Assembly (NCBI GenBank): GCA_025330725.1
Contig: JAIWND010000026.1
Location: 62,001 to 126,000 of the forward strand
Direction of reading: 5' to 3'
Length of the DNA: 64,000 bases
Origin: Chlamydoabsidia padenii
Taxonomy: Eukaryota > Mucoromycota > Mucoromycetes > Mucorales > Cunninghamellaceae
In this document: one piece after another, positions 12,042-22,493 of the stretch
How positions within the stretch are numbered: position 1 is the stretch's first letter
Layout of the letters: each line of letters begins with the position of its first letter
The notes under the pieces: generated by a model
Databases searched by the model: none
What the model was told of the DNA's origin: nothing
Seen by the model: only the letters and a program-made list of their open reading frames with translations
Position numbers and translations under genes: made by a program

Positions 12042-12533
12042 GATTAGGTTACGATGGCGATCTTTATGTGGGTGTTTGGCTAGTATATTAAATAAATAAA
12101 AAAGAAACTGTAGTTTAGTCGTTATTATCTATATTAAAACAAAAGAAACTTTTAACAATAAAGAATCAGGATGTTAACGTCGCCTCTGCGCCGATAATTA
12201 ATTTGTTTATAGTGGTTGGAGGGGGATTAAAATGATAGGGTTGGGTAGAAGTGGAGATACATTCATGCAGATTTAAGGGCCGATCTAAGTAGTATAGATC
12301 CTTCTTTTTCATTTATTTCCACATCCAAGTTTATATGTATATATGTATATGTCTTTTGCATACGTCAATCAGACAAGATTTATTAGATCAAAGTTATATC
12401 GTGAGCATGTCAAAACAAGAAGAGCCTACTTTTTAATAATGATGTTTCACAACCAACAACTATTTAGCACAAGCCCAATACCAAAGTTTATTATAATAAA
12501 AGGGGGGGTATAAGGTAACTAACTAAACTACAA
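12042..12533. other. Intergenic, convergent 3' ends of VMA2 and the TatD-type gene
   Basis: AATAAATAAAA follows VMA2. Nothing else recognised. Confidence 0.6.
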
Positions 12534-13541
12534 CTATAATCTATCACAAAGACCAGTAAATGAGATCCAATTGAGCCTTGTTTTCATCACAGTATCATGG
12601 AGGGACCAACCTTTAGCTTGAGCAACAAGACAAGCCATCCGCACCATTGCTTGATCGAGTGATTGCGGGGAATTAAGATCGGATTCGATGAGGATTCGAT
12701 GGTCAGGGACGGCGCGAATCAAACCTGCCAATTTCGGCCACCCCAGTCTTGCATTAATAGCCACCGAGAAGGAGACATAGATGTCGAGATGTTTCAACCT
12801 AAAAAATTGATCCAAACTGGCAGGTTTCCCACCAAACGAATGCAGACATACCCGGCGGTTGTTCTTGTTGTTGTTCTTGTTGATGTCGTGGAGGAGGGTC
12901 AAGAGATGACCTTGACTTTGGACACAATGTAGACTAACTGGACGATCGAGATCAAAAGCAAGTGTCAGTTGATGAGCAAGAATTGCACATTGGTGTTCGA
13001 TTCGACAGGATACTTGAGTAGGTTTCACGCCATGCCATTCAATGGCACCACCAGGCAAGAGCCGCGCCGATCGATCCAGACCTACCTCACCCACCAGGGC
13101 AAGAGGGTACTGTCGCAATTGTTCTTTTAATTGATGTGTCCATTCCGAGTAGGGAATGGGTGGAGGTAAGCAGTCGATCAGTGCTTGTTTTTCCTGTTCG
13201 TCGGGTCCAGTGAGTACATGGTCGTAGTGTTCGTCGTCTTGTTGTAGTGAGGGTAGTAGGCGGTAGGTGTACCAGGGATGGATGCCGAAACTGGGGAGTC
13301 GTCGAGGAAGTCCTTTTGTGTCGTCACAGACAGATGCCACCGTATCCCAGTCATCTTGTCGTACCCCCATCAAAGTAATATGGCCTGTTCGTAAAGTCGC
13401 AATTTCCGTTAGTCGTTGTGTATCATCGTGGGCGTGACAGTGGGCATCGCAAAGCAAAGAGTACCATTCATCCTTGAATTCATCAACCAACAAATTATTA
13501 TCAAGTGGATCGTTGACTATTGTTTTAATACTTGTGCACAT
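12534..13541 (-). CDS. TatD-family metal-dependent hydrolase, 335 aa
   Basis: A single exon, which is unusual here. Metal-binding motifs of the TatD amidohydrolase fold appear in order: CDAHCHAHD near residue 33, GIHPW near 87, GEVGLD near 149, SLHC, HSFGG and LIESD. This resembles the Scn1/Cut9-interacting branch of fungal TatD proteins. TatD enzymes are Mg-dependent 3'-5' exonucleases in several organisms, and the exact substrate here is inferred. A run of 36 A (T on the coding strand) lies 45 bp upstream of the ATG, and TCGGCGATTAAAC lies about 115 bp upstream. That element sits immediately after the stop codon of the upstream aspartic protease gene, so the whole promoter occupies only 130 bp. 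Confidence 0.9.
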   Translation of the reverse strand: MCTSIKTIVNDPLDNNLLVDEFKDEWYSLLCDAHCHAHDDTQRLTEIATLRTGHITLMGVRQDDWDTVASVCDDTKGLPRRLPSFGIHPWYTYRLLPSLQQDDEHYDHVLTGPDEQEKQALIDCLPPPIPYSEWTHQLKEQLRQYPLALVGEVGLDRSARLLPGGAIEWHGVKPTQVSCRIEHQCAILAHQLTLAFDLDRPVSLHCVQSQGHLLTLLHDINKNNNKNNRRVCLHSFGGKPASLDQFFRLKHLDIYVSFSVAINARLGWPKLAGLIRAVPDHRILIESDLNSPQSLDQAMVRMACLVAQAKGWSLHDTVMKTRLNWISFTGLCDRL

Positions 13542-13584
13542 GTTTATTTTAAAAAAGGAAGAAGAGAGAAAGAAAGGGAAAGTC

Positions 13585-13585
<1 letters not shown>

Positions 13586-13621
<36 letters not shown>
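13586..13621. repeat. Run of 36 A upstream of the TatD-type gene
   Basis: Homopolymer in the 5' leader or promoter; T on the coding strand. Confidence 0.9.
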
Positions 13622-13624
<3 letters not shown>

Positions 13625-13654
13625 AGCTTTTTTTTGGGGGGAAGCGAAATTAAA

Positions 13655-13667
13655 TCGGCGATTAAAC
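13655..13667. promoter_or_regulatory. Composite element upstream of the TatD-type gene
   Basis: TCGGCGATTAAAC, 114 bp before the ATG at 13541 and 5 bp after the stop codon of the upstream aspartic protease gene. Confidence 0.5.
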
Positions 13668-13671
13668 GTTT

Positions 13672-15451
13672 TTATTCTTTGACTTTATTATGAATGCTTG
13701 GTGCAAACCCTTGAAAGAAAGAAAAAAATGCATATGAGTGAATCTATCAAATAGTATAAATTTTTATCATTTTCACTTACCGATGCGTTTATTATCAGCA
13801 TCATGAACGGCGACATGATACTCGAGGAACTTTTGCCCTAGGACGAAATCAAAGTCATCCACAGCATCCGTTGAAATATACAAAGGACATTCAGTTTCTT
13901 TGACCCGCCAATAAGTGGTTTGCCATTTAGGAATGACGTATTGTTCGGGTTTGAGTGATAATTCGATATGACCATCCAGCAAGAAAGTAATGGTTGGTAA
14001 GGAGCTGATCTTACTACAATCAACATAGTAAAGCCTGTCCTCAGAGTCAAACTTTACAATCTTCATGGCGGCGATCACTTTTTTACCAAATTCAGGGGCG
14101 AGTATGGTCATGGTCGTGCCTAAAGAGAAAATATCATAAAGTCAAAATTTCTTTTTTTTTTTCCTTATGTGGCGGGATTTGAAACTTACCAGTATCGACT
14201 ATGCCTCGTAAATCTCCTGCGATACGTTTATCATTCACTTTCATACCTTCCGATTTGACTGACCAGTAAAACTATAATGTATCAAAGAATAAAAGTTAAG
14301 TTTTATAATAGAAAAAAAAAAAAAAAGATAGTTCCATTTACCTTGTAAAGACCTTCTTCAAATCGAGTCGCCCATTGAATTTCACCTTGATAGGATTCTT
14401 GACTAGGCAAACCTCCCAGTGTCAATTCACCATTAGCAGTGCCAAACTCATCATCATTATCCACTTCATCAAAGTAAACGCTAAACATGTTATGTTCAAT
14501 CACTCCATCGGCAAGGAGATGATCCATGGGTGTTTCCCAGTTTTCTTTTTCTACCATTATTGAAAAAAAAAAAAATCATGCCGTAAATTTCAAATCCCGA
14601 CTGTACCTGTTTCCGACTTACTTGTGTTGAATATCTTTGATGTAACAGCAGGACCGAACCCAAGAATACCATTCACACCATTTGTCAAGAGTCCTTCAGA
14701 AACTTCATCAGCTGCCCCGATCATTTGATGTTTGACTTCCCGATCACCGATGAAAATGGAATCTTCGCCTGCTTGACCTTTACAACCGCCTGCACCATAA
14801 TGAAGGAAAAAGGTGTTGTTTTCTTCTTTTTTGTATGTGGATGATTCTTCAGGATTATATAATACGGCATCGGTTGAGCCTGGGCATTTCTTTTCATTGC
14901 ATTTTGATGTGGGGACCCAAAGCACAGACGATCCTGTGTCCAAGATTAGATTAAATTCTTTTTTAGGCTGACCACTAGGTTTCCCAAAAAAAAAAAAAAA
15001 AAAAAAAAAAGTAAGGATCTACATTTCAACAAAATCAAAAATTAAAAACTTACATTCCAACTGTAATCAAGTACTATGATGAAGAATATAAGATTAATTT
15101 ATAGGAGATTAGTGAGTTAGTTTCAATGTGGGGGAAAGAAAGGGGGGTGAAGATCCTTACACTCCATAAATAATTTCGAACTCCGAATGTGTCAACCGTA
15201 GAAGAAGAATGTATGGATTCATCATGCGTTGTGGTAGAATCATCGTCTTCCTTTTTGGATACACCTAATGTTTCTAGATATGCTTTTTCTTGTTTGGCGA
15301 TCCGAGCCGCCCGATTGGATAACCATGCTGGGATAAGTGGTTGCACTGATCTTGTGAGACCTACCCTGACAGGTTCAGCATGAATGGTCATCAGGATAGA
15401 AAAAAACCATAAACAATATATAGAATACAACATGTTTTTGTATGTTATCAA
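13672..15451 (-). CDS. Secreted pepsin-like aspartic protease, 443 aa
   Basis: Seven exons (15451-15161, 15073-15054, 14974-14622, 14550-14342, 14271-14190, 14119-13781, 13709-13672) give 443 codons plus stop. Exon 2 is a 20-nt microexon. A signal peptide (LYSIYCLWFFSILMTIHA) and a propeptide come first. The first catalytic motif is ILDTGSSVLWVP, with a CNEKKC disulphide loop, and the second is DTGTTM. The end KRIGFAP is typical of family A1. It is probably an extracellular or vacuolar endopeptidase. Two of its introns carry copies of the GGCGGGATTTGAA element (14171 and 14586). Translation could start at the second Met (15433) with little change to the signal peptide. Confidence 0.93.
14171..14185. 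promoter_or_regulatory. Composite element inside an aspartic protease intron
   Basis: GGCGGGATTTGAAAC, a perfect core, just after a splice donor on the coding strand. A second copy (AATTTCAAATCCCGA, 14586-14600) lies in another intron of the same gene, so the element is not restricted to promoters. Confidence 0.45.
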
Positions 15452-15840
15452 AATGAGAGGATAAAAGAATAAGAATGAAAGAGAAGAAATGAAGAAGACG
15501 ATGGTGTTTTTATGTTCTAGTTAGTTTCAAGGGGAGACCGAGATAGGAGTTTTGGGATGCCACCTAAACGACATGGTCGAAGGAGAGTGGGATCTAACAA
15601 AAAAGGAGACTAGTTAACCAACCTATTTTTTCTCCTTATATCTTTGGCACGAGCAATAGCAAAGGGTGAGTAGTTACAATGATAAAAAATAAAAGATATA
15701 TATATACATGTTTATAATAAAGGGGGGAGTCTATTTATAAGATAGTGGCAACAACGATGCACGTCAATGACAGATCATTTATTCATTATCTTTATATATA
15801 AAAAAAAGTATATCTATAATCTAAAAGTAAACTACATGGT
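15452..15840. other. Intergenic between JMJD6 and the aspartic protease
   Basis: Promoter of the protease and 3' end of JMJD6; no element copy recognised. Confidence 0.5.
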
Positions 15841-17362
15841 CTATGTGTTGTTGCTGTTGTTCCTGGCGAGTTTCTTTTTCCGTTTCCGTTTACACTTTTG
15901 GCACATACAAGTTCCATCACTGAGATCAGTTTCCGAGTCCGTTGAGCTGATTACTACTTTAGATGATGATGATTTTACCACTAGTTTGTCATTGTTGTCA
16001 AATTCAGATAATGACGATGAACTGCCCGATGATGATGATGATGATGATGATGAGCTGCTATCGGTACTAGGTGGTATTTGTGGTGTATGTTGCAAAGTTC
16101 GAAGTTGTTGTGCCACTGAAGAATAAATGCTGTCCGGGTATTTCGTGCCAAATTTCTGTAATCGATTATAAAGTTTGGCGCCTAATTTCGGTCGAGAATG
16201 TCTGGTGCAGAGGTAAACATATTCAGCATTGGTAGGTGAGCAAAAGTTTTGAGTAATGGCCACAGTCATATCTATTTTAACGAGTTCATCCATTAGTTTC
16301 ATTTATATATATATATATATATATATATAAATATAATCCTTACCTAAATTCATGACAACATGATGCCATCCACCCGGGACAAAGATGATTTCTCCAGGTC
16401 GTTGCAAGACTTCAATCATACCCAATCGTTCACCAAGTGTTCGGATATCAGTAGGATCGTCCCTAATTTTGAATTTGGGGAATACTTGACTAAACCAGGA
16501 GACGCCTTCATGATCATAAGGTTTCATTGGTGGATCCACAATACTTTTTGGTGTTTCTGGAGGGAATAAAGCCCATCTTTTGTGTCCCTTCAAGAGTGCA
16601 TTCCAAGCTGATGTTCCAAGAGGATCTGTGTGTATACTAGTAGTTACATAAAATTAAAAATAAGAATTAAAATAAACATCATTCCACTTTTATATATATA
16701 TATCGTACTTACCCTGTACCACTTCTTGCACTACCTATTACTAACCATCGGTAAGGGGGTCGTCTTTGGCTACCTGTTAATTTGAATAAATCATCCACAA
16801 AGTAATCAGGCACTTGATAATCATCCAATAGTGAGCCTTTATCTAGTCGCTGTATCTTGTTATTGCTATTATTGTCGTCAGAGGAAGAGGATTGTCGAGA
16901 TTTCTTCTTCTTTTTTCGGTCCTTGTAAAAGCCACTGTCAAAGATATACAAGGGAGAGTCGTCTTTTATAGCGTCTTGGTGGCAATAGTAAAGGAAGTGC
17001 TTCATTTTCATATAAACATTATTACCGTCGTCGTCTTCACCAACCTTGTAAAGATCCTTGCCATAGTGAGTCAGTAGATTCTATATGTATAAGATATGTC
17101 AATTATTAAAAGTCTCCAATTTTATATTAACACCTTGGGTATATTACCTCTTCAGTCCAGTTTTGAGTGGCCTTCCAGTGATCAGTGCCATGAGTAAGGA
17201 CGACAGGAATGTTGGGTCTTTCATACTTGTCAATGAATTCTTGCTTTGGTACTAGGCGGCAGTCAATTCGAGGTACAGTATCCACAAAAGGATCAATCCA
17301 AAAGTCTTCCTCGGCAAAGTTCCACTTGTTCCAGTCGAATAAGTCGATTTCTATGTACATGT

Positions 17363-17403
<41 letters not shown>

Positions 17404-17551
17404 TTGGTTTAAAAAAAGAGAGTCAACCAGTTTACCTACCTCCACGAGCTTTCACCTTGGCCTTGTTGATCTTGCTTTCACATCGAGCTTGTCTACGTTC
17501 CTTGTGTGTCGAGTCAGTATCTTTGCGGACCCGTTTCCTATCGGACTCCAT
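15841..17551 (-). CDS. JMJD6-type JmjC hydroxylase/demethylase, 468 aa
   Basis: Five exons (17551-17440, 17350-17148, 17080-16713, 16636-16344, 16271-15841) give 468 codons plus stop. It matches human JMJD6 along its length: a basic N-terminus, EIDLFDWNKWNF, YERPNIPVVLTHG, SPLYIFDSGF, RRPPYRWLVIG, the Fe ligand pair in GIHTDPLGTSAWN, GHKRWALFPPETP, FVPGGWHHVV with the second iron histidine, and AITQNF. The C-terminus has a run of 11 Ser, like the polySer tail of animal JMJD6. The family is Fe(II)/2-oxoglutarate dependent and hydroxylates lysines in splicing factors; arginine demethylation is disputed. Introns contain a run of 37 A and a TA repeat. Confidence 0.95.
17364..17400. repeat. Run of 37 A in JMJD6 intron 1
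   Basis: On the coding strand this is a U tract just before the acceptor. Confidence 0.9.
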
Positions 17552-17713
17552 AATTGTGGATACCATAACAAAGAGAAGAAGAAGAAAGAAAGAAAAAAAA
17601 AAAAAAGGATTTTTATTTATCAGCGTAACTTTAATTTTGAAGTGGTTGGTCGGTGAATGAAAAGTTCAGTTGGTGATAATACGGATATGAGGGGTTCATG
17701 CAACTTACCATTA

Positions 17714-17840
17714 CTACATTACACCTCCTTCTCGCGAAAGGAAGTGGCCCATATTCTCTTTCCAAGAATTTTCGCCACCGATCAAGTACTTGAATAAAAT
17801 TTGTACTGCTGTTGTTGCTGCTAATGGTGTAAAAGCGGAA
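17714..17840 (-). pseudogene. Second copy of the TnpB/Fanzor-like C-terminal tail, relic
   Basis: The translated stretch SAFTPLAATTAVQILFKYLI-GGENSW ends in a stop at 17714 and matches the tail of the relic at 51529-51777 (PAFTSATETTATKVTAQNLF-KYLFGDD). At DNA level, agtacttgaataaa, tgttgttgctg and tgtaaaagcgg are shared. The RuvC motif itself is not preserved here. It lies between the JMJD6 and PTGR3-like genes. Confidence 0.5.
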
Positions 17841-18027
17841 AAAAGTTTTTACATATACATGTTAGAAGCCATATTTATTTTAAAATCCCGCCTAATCACT
17901 GTAATGAGAATGGAGAAGGCGTAGAAGAAGATAATGTTTTATTTAATAAAGATCAATGTTACATTATTCCAAACTATTTAACAGATGTCGTGATTTAAAT
18001 ATATGTTTGGAGGGGAAGATTCTAATA

Positions 18028-18905
18028 CTACAAGCGAGAGGAAGTCGGTAATAAAGGCACAACAACCTTGCCTTTGTTTTTACCAGATTGCAAGTGAGCT
18101 ACACCTTGAGAGATTTGTTGAATATCACCTTGACCAACTACATCAATTTCAACTTCCAATTTGCGTTGGGACATCAATTTGATCAGTTGTTGTAAATGAT
18201 GTCCATATACTTCCGCATAATCAGGCAAGAAGAAGCCTGTTACTGTACGAGATCGACCGAGTATTTTGCTGGTGTTAAAATCATTGCCTTCCATTCCCTT
18301 GGCTGATGAGTAAGTAGAAGCCATACCAATAACAATCAATCGACCCTTGGTGGCCAAACTACAATTAATTAAAAGGAAGGGTATCAGTTTTATATTTGAC
18401 TGTCTTGATAATACACTTACCTGTTTAAGCAAATATCAAAGAATTCACCACCAACACTTTCAAAAACAATGTCCACACCACGAGGGTATTCATCCTTGAG
18501 CACCTTTTTGAAGTTTTCCTTTTTATAATTGATCACCCGGTCACAACCCATACGCTTTAACATATCCACCTTGTCATCACTATAAAGAAGAAGAAGATAA
18601 ATATCTACGGGTCATCTGTTATATGATATCATTCATTACCTGGAGCAAGTACCGATGACATGGTTTCCGGCAAGTTTAGCCAATTGTACGGCAAATTGAC
18701 CAGTACCACCAGCAGCTAAAGAGAAAAGAAAAAAGTGTTAGCCGCCAAGTTCTATTACATACACTCAATGAGGGATATTACCAGCAGTGACCAAAACAGT
18801 TTCACCCGATTTCATTTGTCCCTTTTCAGTCAAAGAGATCGAAGCTGTCAAACCAGAAGCAGGAAGACCAATATATTCAGGCTTGGGGCTCTATCAAATC
18901 ATAGG

Positions 18906-18940
<35 letters not shown>

Positions 18941-19546
18941 ACAATGGTGTGAGTATCGAAACCATTTCAAAAGAGAAGATAATGTTATTACTTACAGGGA
19001 CAGGAATAAGACCCTTGGCAGAGACAATCAAGTATTCAGAGAAGGCGCCATATTGCCTATTATACAAAGAAGAAGAAGAGTTAATAATGACAAATTGAGG
19101 TGATGAGTAAAGATGTCTTACGAGATAATAGCATAGGTGCCGATCTTTTCCTTGGGAACTTTGTTTCCGGTATGGACCACTTGACCTAAAGCTTCAAAAC
19201 CAACATCAAAAGGACTAAAAGACAGTATGATTGAGTGTGTGAGAGAGGGAGTGAGTTTTTTTCACTTACGGTTTGACACCAGGAGTATATTTGCCATTAG
19301 TATAGTTGACATCAGAGGCATTAATACCGACATAAAACACCTTGAGGATGACTTGATGAGGTTTGACTTGTTGGACAAGATCATTATAGTTGACGGTGAT
19401 GATATCCGTGACCCGTTCAAAGTCATTACCGATAGCCACGGCTTGGATTTTTCGGAAGGTGGTGGGTGCGTTGCTATAGATTAAAAGGGATCAGTCACCA
19501 AAGGCGAATAGTCACATTGTTTTATCATTGTTCCCTACCTTGACAT
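18028..19546 (-). CDS. Zinc-less MDR reductase, PTGR3/ZADH2-like, 346 aa
   Basis: Eight exons (19546-19539, 19473-19270, 19214-19122, 19056-18996, 18890-18782, 18715-18640, 18579-18421, 18358-18028) give 346 codons plus stop. Exon 1 holds only 8 nt. The chain reads FYVGINASDVNYTNGKY, LPASGLTASISL, the Rossmann motif TAAAGGTGQFAVQLAK, GCDRVINYKKENF and GVDIVFESVGGEFF. These are hallmarks of medium-chain NADPH quinone or prostaglandin reductases such as PTGR3/ZADH2. No catalytic zinc cysteines are seen. The substrate in fungi is probably a reactive enone or quinone, by inference. TTCAAATCCCGG lies 82 bp before the ATG. Confidence 0.9.
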
Positions 19547-19627
19547 GGTTAAATTAAAAAAGAAAGTGGAAAGAAAGACAAAGAGTGTGGGAAAAAAAAA
19601 AATCGCAGGGAATAGATATATATAAAT

Positions 19628-19640
19628 ATTCAAATCCCGG
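19628..19640. promoter_or_regulatory. Composite element upstream of the PTGR3-like gene
   Basis: ATTCAAATCCCGG, 82 bp before the ATG at 19546. A second copy (TTCGGGATTTGAAAAC, 19854-19869) lies farther away. Confidence 0.55.
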
Positions 19641-19946
19641 CCTGTAATTTCGGTTTGTAAGCCCTGATCCAACGTGTGAGTTCAAAGCCCAGGTTCACTT
19701 GCATGATTATTAATACACGGCCTTTTTTTTTTTTTTTTCTTTTCACAAATCCATCAGTATAGACGAGATAATACATTGAAGAGATGTAACGCATAGGTTG
19801 GCTTTTATGAATGAAGATAATGGAAACCTAGTTCAAGGGACATGGGCCGTCTTTTCGGGATTTGAAAACTGGAAAAAAGGGGGTAGATCGGCATGATCAT
19901 CTTACAGTCTCATTAAATGTATTAGTCAACGCTTTTATTCCATCAA

Positions 19947-20525
19947 TCAAGTATGCATTAAAGATTCTAATTGAGATTGAAGTATATGGATAAACTGATC
20001 TCGCTCAGCGAGTGTTTGTTCAAGACGTTGATGTCGTTGTTCTAAAGCGTGGTATTGCTCCTTCATGCGCATACCTTCTCGTTGAACATCATCCATTTCT
20101 TCGAGTAAGATACCTATCTTCTGTTCATAGCTAAGTTTATATGGATTTTCATTGTTGTCGAATGGTTGTGGTAGTACTGTGGGTAGTGATGAGCTCCTGA
20201 AAATGGAGGGCGACGACACTTCTCGGGAGAAGCGTTTATGAGTGCTGGTGTCGGAAATTGAAAACCCGCAGATCGTCTCCTCTTCTTCTTCTTCTTCTTC
20301 ATCACTGGATATCCAATCAGAAGGAATGGCAGCATGATGATTTTTTTTTAATACTATTGCCCCATTTGCTTTGACACATACTGAGGGTTGAGTATGAAGT
20401 GATCTCAAATGAGGCATGGTCGCATTGATCCGACGCTGTATTTTGCATTGTTCTTTGAAATGGTATGATAATACATCATTATCCTCGACTGTTTTAGATT
20501 GAAGTAACTTTTTGCTAAACTTCAT
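19947..20525 (-). CDS. Uncharacterised protein with C-terminal coiled coil, 192 aa
   Basis: A single open frame with plausible composition; no family is recognised. It begins MKFSKKLLQSK, has an acidic run of Glu after WISSDEE near residue 75, a Ser-rich middle, and an amphipathic heptad-like region from about residue 130 to the end (KIGILLEEMDDVQREGMRM then LEQRHQRLEQTLAERD). The upstream region at 20580 contains TATATAAAA-like sequence. The protein may be a scaffold or adaptor, but nothing fixes its role. It lies between the PTGR3-like gene and the E2F gene, all on the minus strand. Confidence 0.6.
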   Translation of the reverse strand: MKFSKKLLQSKTVEDNDVLSYHFKEQCKIQRRINATMPHLRSLHTQPSVCVKANGAIVLKKNHHAAIPSDWISSDEEEEEEEETICGFSISDTSTHKRFSREVSSPSIFRSSSLPTVLPQPFDNNENPYKLSYEQKIGILLEEMDDVQREGMRMKEQYHALEQRHQRLEQTLAERDQFIHILQSQLESLMHT

Positions 20526-20968
20526 GCTATTGCATATATAGAGGAAGAAACAACGTAAAGGAGAAGGAAGGGAAAAAGTGTTATATAAAAGACAGGTCTA
20601 ATCCCTCCCCAACAACAGCAACATATAAAAAAACAAGCTACATTCTTGTTTCCTTTGTCCAACACATCAATCTTGTTTCTACCAATCATAATGTCGCATT
20701 TGATACAAATTCAGGAGTGAACGAGAATAAAATAGACTTGATCGGCCCCTTACTTTCTTTTTTTGGGGGGGGTGAGTCTCGGAGATGTGATGTAAAATGC
20801 GATCACACTACATGAATTTCAATACACTTTTTATATTGTAATTTAGAAAAAAAAAAGAAAGAGAGAAAGAAGAACACTATTGGTATCAAGAAGGATGCCT
20901 CTGAGAAAAAGGATCGACATCTTTGTCTTTTTGACAGATTGTCAATTTGTCAATTTTAAAGCGGCGCT

Positions 20969-21797
20969 TTAATTATGTTTTTTGTGCTTCTCGTCAATGG
21001 GTGGTTGAGGGAGTAGGTAAGAAGGACCAGAAAAGGTAAGTGGATTGGATGATTGATGTGAATGATTACCAAGTATAAATTGATCCAAGTCACTCTTTAA
21101 TAAGTAACATTGGGGATGATCCAGGGTATGTGTGGTGGTTTTCAAGATGGATTGTTCTATTTGTATCAGTTTGTCATATTCCAACTCCAATTCCATGTTG
21201 GCACTTTTCAGTTTTTGTAATTTTTCCTGTTGCTGTTGCCTTAAAAGTTGTTTTTGTTGTTGCCGCTTCTTTTGTTGCTGAGGGATGAGTGGTTTTATCT
21301 CCTTGATTTGATTTCCTCTTAAGAAAAAAAAAATCGGGATTTAAAAATCGACATCATGATTCATGCATCAATACCCAGGCAGAGCCTGTACTGCCGATTG
21401 ATCATAAATGATTTCTATTTATGTATAATACTACTTACATCCATTTAACATGATTCTTGGATACTTTTTCAATCAGGTGAATACCTTCCAGTACATTGGT
21501 AATATCGTATATACGACGTTTTTGAACATTCAAAAGAACAGCCGCTTGTTTCAAATCAATATCACCTGGTGTAGAGATGATCAAATTGATGAACTTCTTG
21601 GTCAACAGGCTAAGTGATGAATCATATCTACTTGAAGTAGTAGAAGTTGAAGAAGAAGATGGTGTGGTTGAAGAAGAAGAAGAAGAAGGAGATGGCATTG
21701 AGGAAGAATAAGGTGTATCTGATGATTCATGAGCTTTGTTATAATCGTTTTGATATAGTAGCCCAAAGTTCTTTTTCTTCTTTTTCATTAAAGTCAT
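20969..21797 (-). CDS. E2F-family transcription factor, short form, 235 aa
   Basis: Two exons (21797-21439 and 21317-20969) give 235 codons plus stop. The winged-helix DNA-binding domain is unmistakable: [41 protein letters not shown] (the [12 protein letters not shown] recognition helix), [18 protein letters not shown] basic/Gln-rich coiled coil (residues 130-170) and a marked-box-like [13 protein letters not shown] follow, and then the protein stops without a clear transactivation or pRb-binding tail. A consensus E2F site, GGCGGGAAAA on the plus strand, sits 6 bp upstream of the ATG and suggests autoregulation. The intron carries TCGGGATTTAAAAATCG. A DP partner gene is not in the window. 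Confidence 0.93.
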
Positions 21798-21802
21798 ATA
21801 AA

Positions 21803-21813
21803 GGCGGGAAAAT
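21803..21813. promoter_or_regulatory. Consensus E2F site in the E2F gene leader
   Basis: GGCGGGAAAA on the plus strand (TTTTCCCGCC on the coding strand) matches the canonical E2F consensus and sits 6 bp before the E2F ATG. It suggests feedback control. Confidence 0.6.
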
Positions 21814-22245
21814 GGTTAAATGAAAATGAGAATAAAAGAGAGAGAGAGAGAGGAAGAAACAAATAAAAATAAAAAAAGGGTCCTTTTTAAGCATATACAA
21901 GTCATGAAGAATCCAAATGCATAGGAGATGCATCCATGTAGCATCCCATAAGGAGTCTTTATTAAGTGCTCTGATTTAAAATACAAATATATATATCTAA
22001 AGAGAGAGTATGACGATGGAGGGGGGGGGAATCAAATAGATATAAAAGGGGCGTAAAAGGCAAAATAGTAATGGGGAGATGACTTTAACAATAAAGAAGA
22101 GGGGATCAGGTACACAGGTGTGAGTGGAGTGCATGACATTTACCTGCGCCGCCATTTAGCTAATATAAGGGGAGAGGGGAGGGGTGATATTCTAGTCTAG
22201 TCAAATCTATTCAGGCACATGACAACTATATCATCTATTCTAATC

Positions 22246-22456
22246 CTATGAGTATCCAGGTTGAGTCATATCCAATCTTGGTCTTATTTCCGTAGTATGA
22301 CTTGAAGATACATCATCAAGTGTTGTCCAATGGGCTATTTCTTGTGTTCTTGTTGGTTTGACCCCGTCAGTTTGTCTTTTTTTTTTTTTTTTTTTTTTTC
22401 TTATTCGTGTTTAGAGTAAATATGTCGTAAAGGAGAAGGGAGGCTATAGTGTGCAT

Positions 22457-22493
<37 letters not shown>

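Noticed and set aside
22141..22170. Ctgcgccgcc as an E2F site
   Set aside because: Lacks the T-rich flank and has no start codon at the usual distance.
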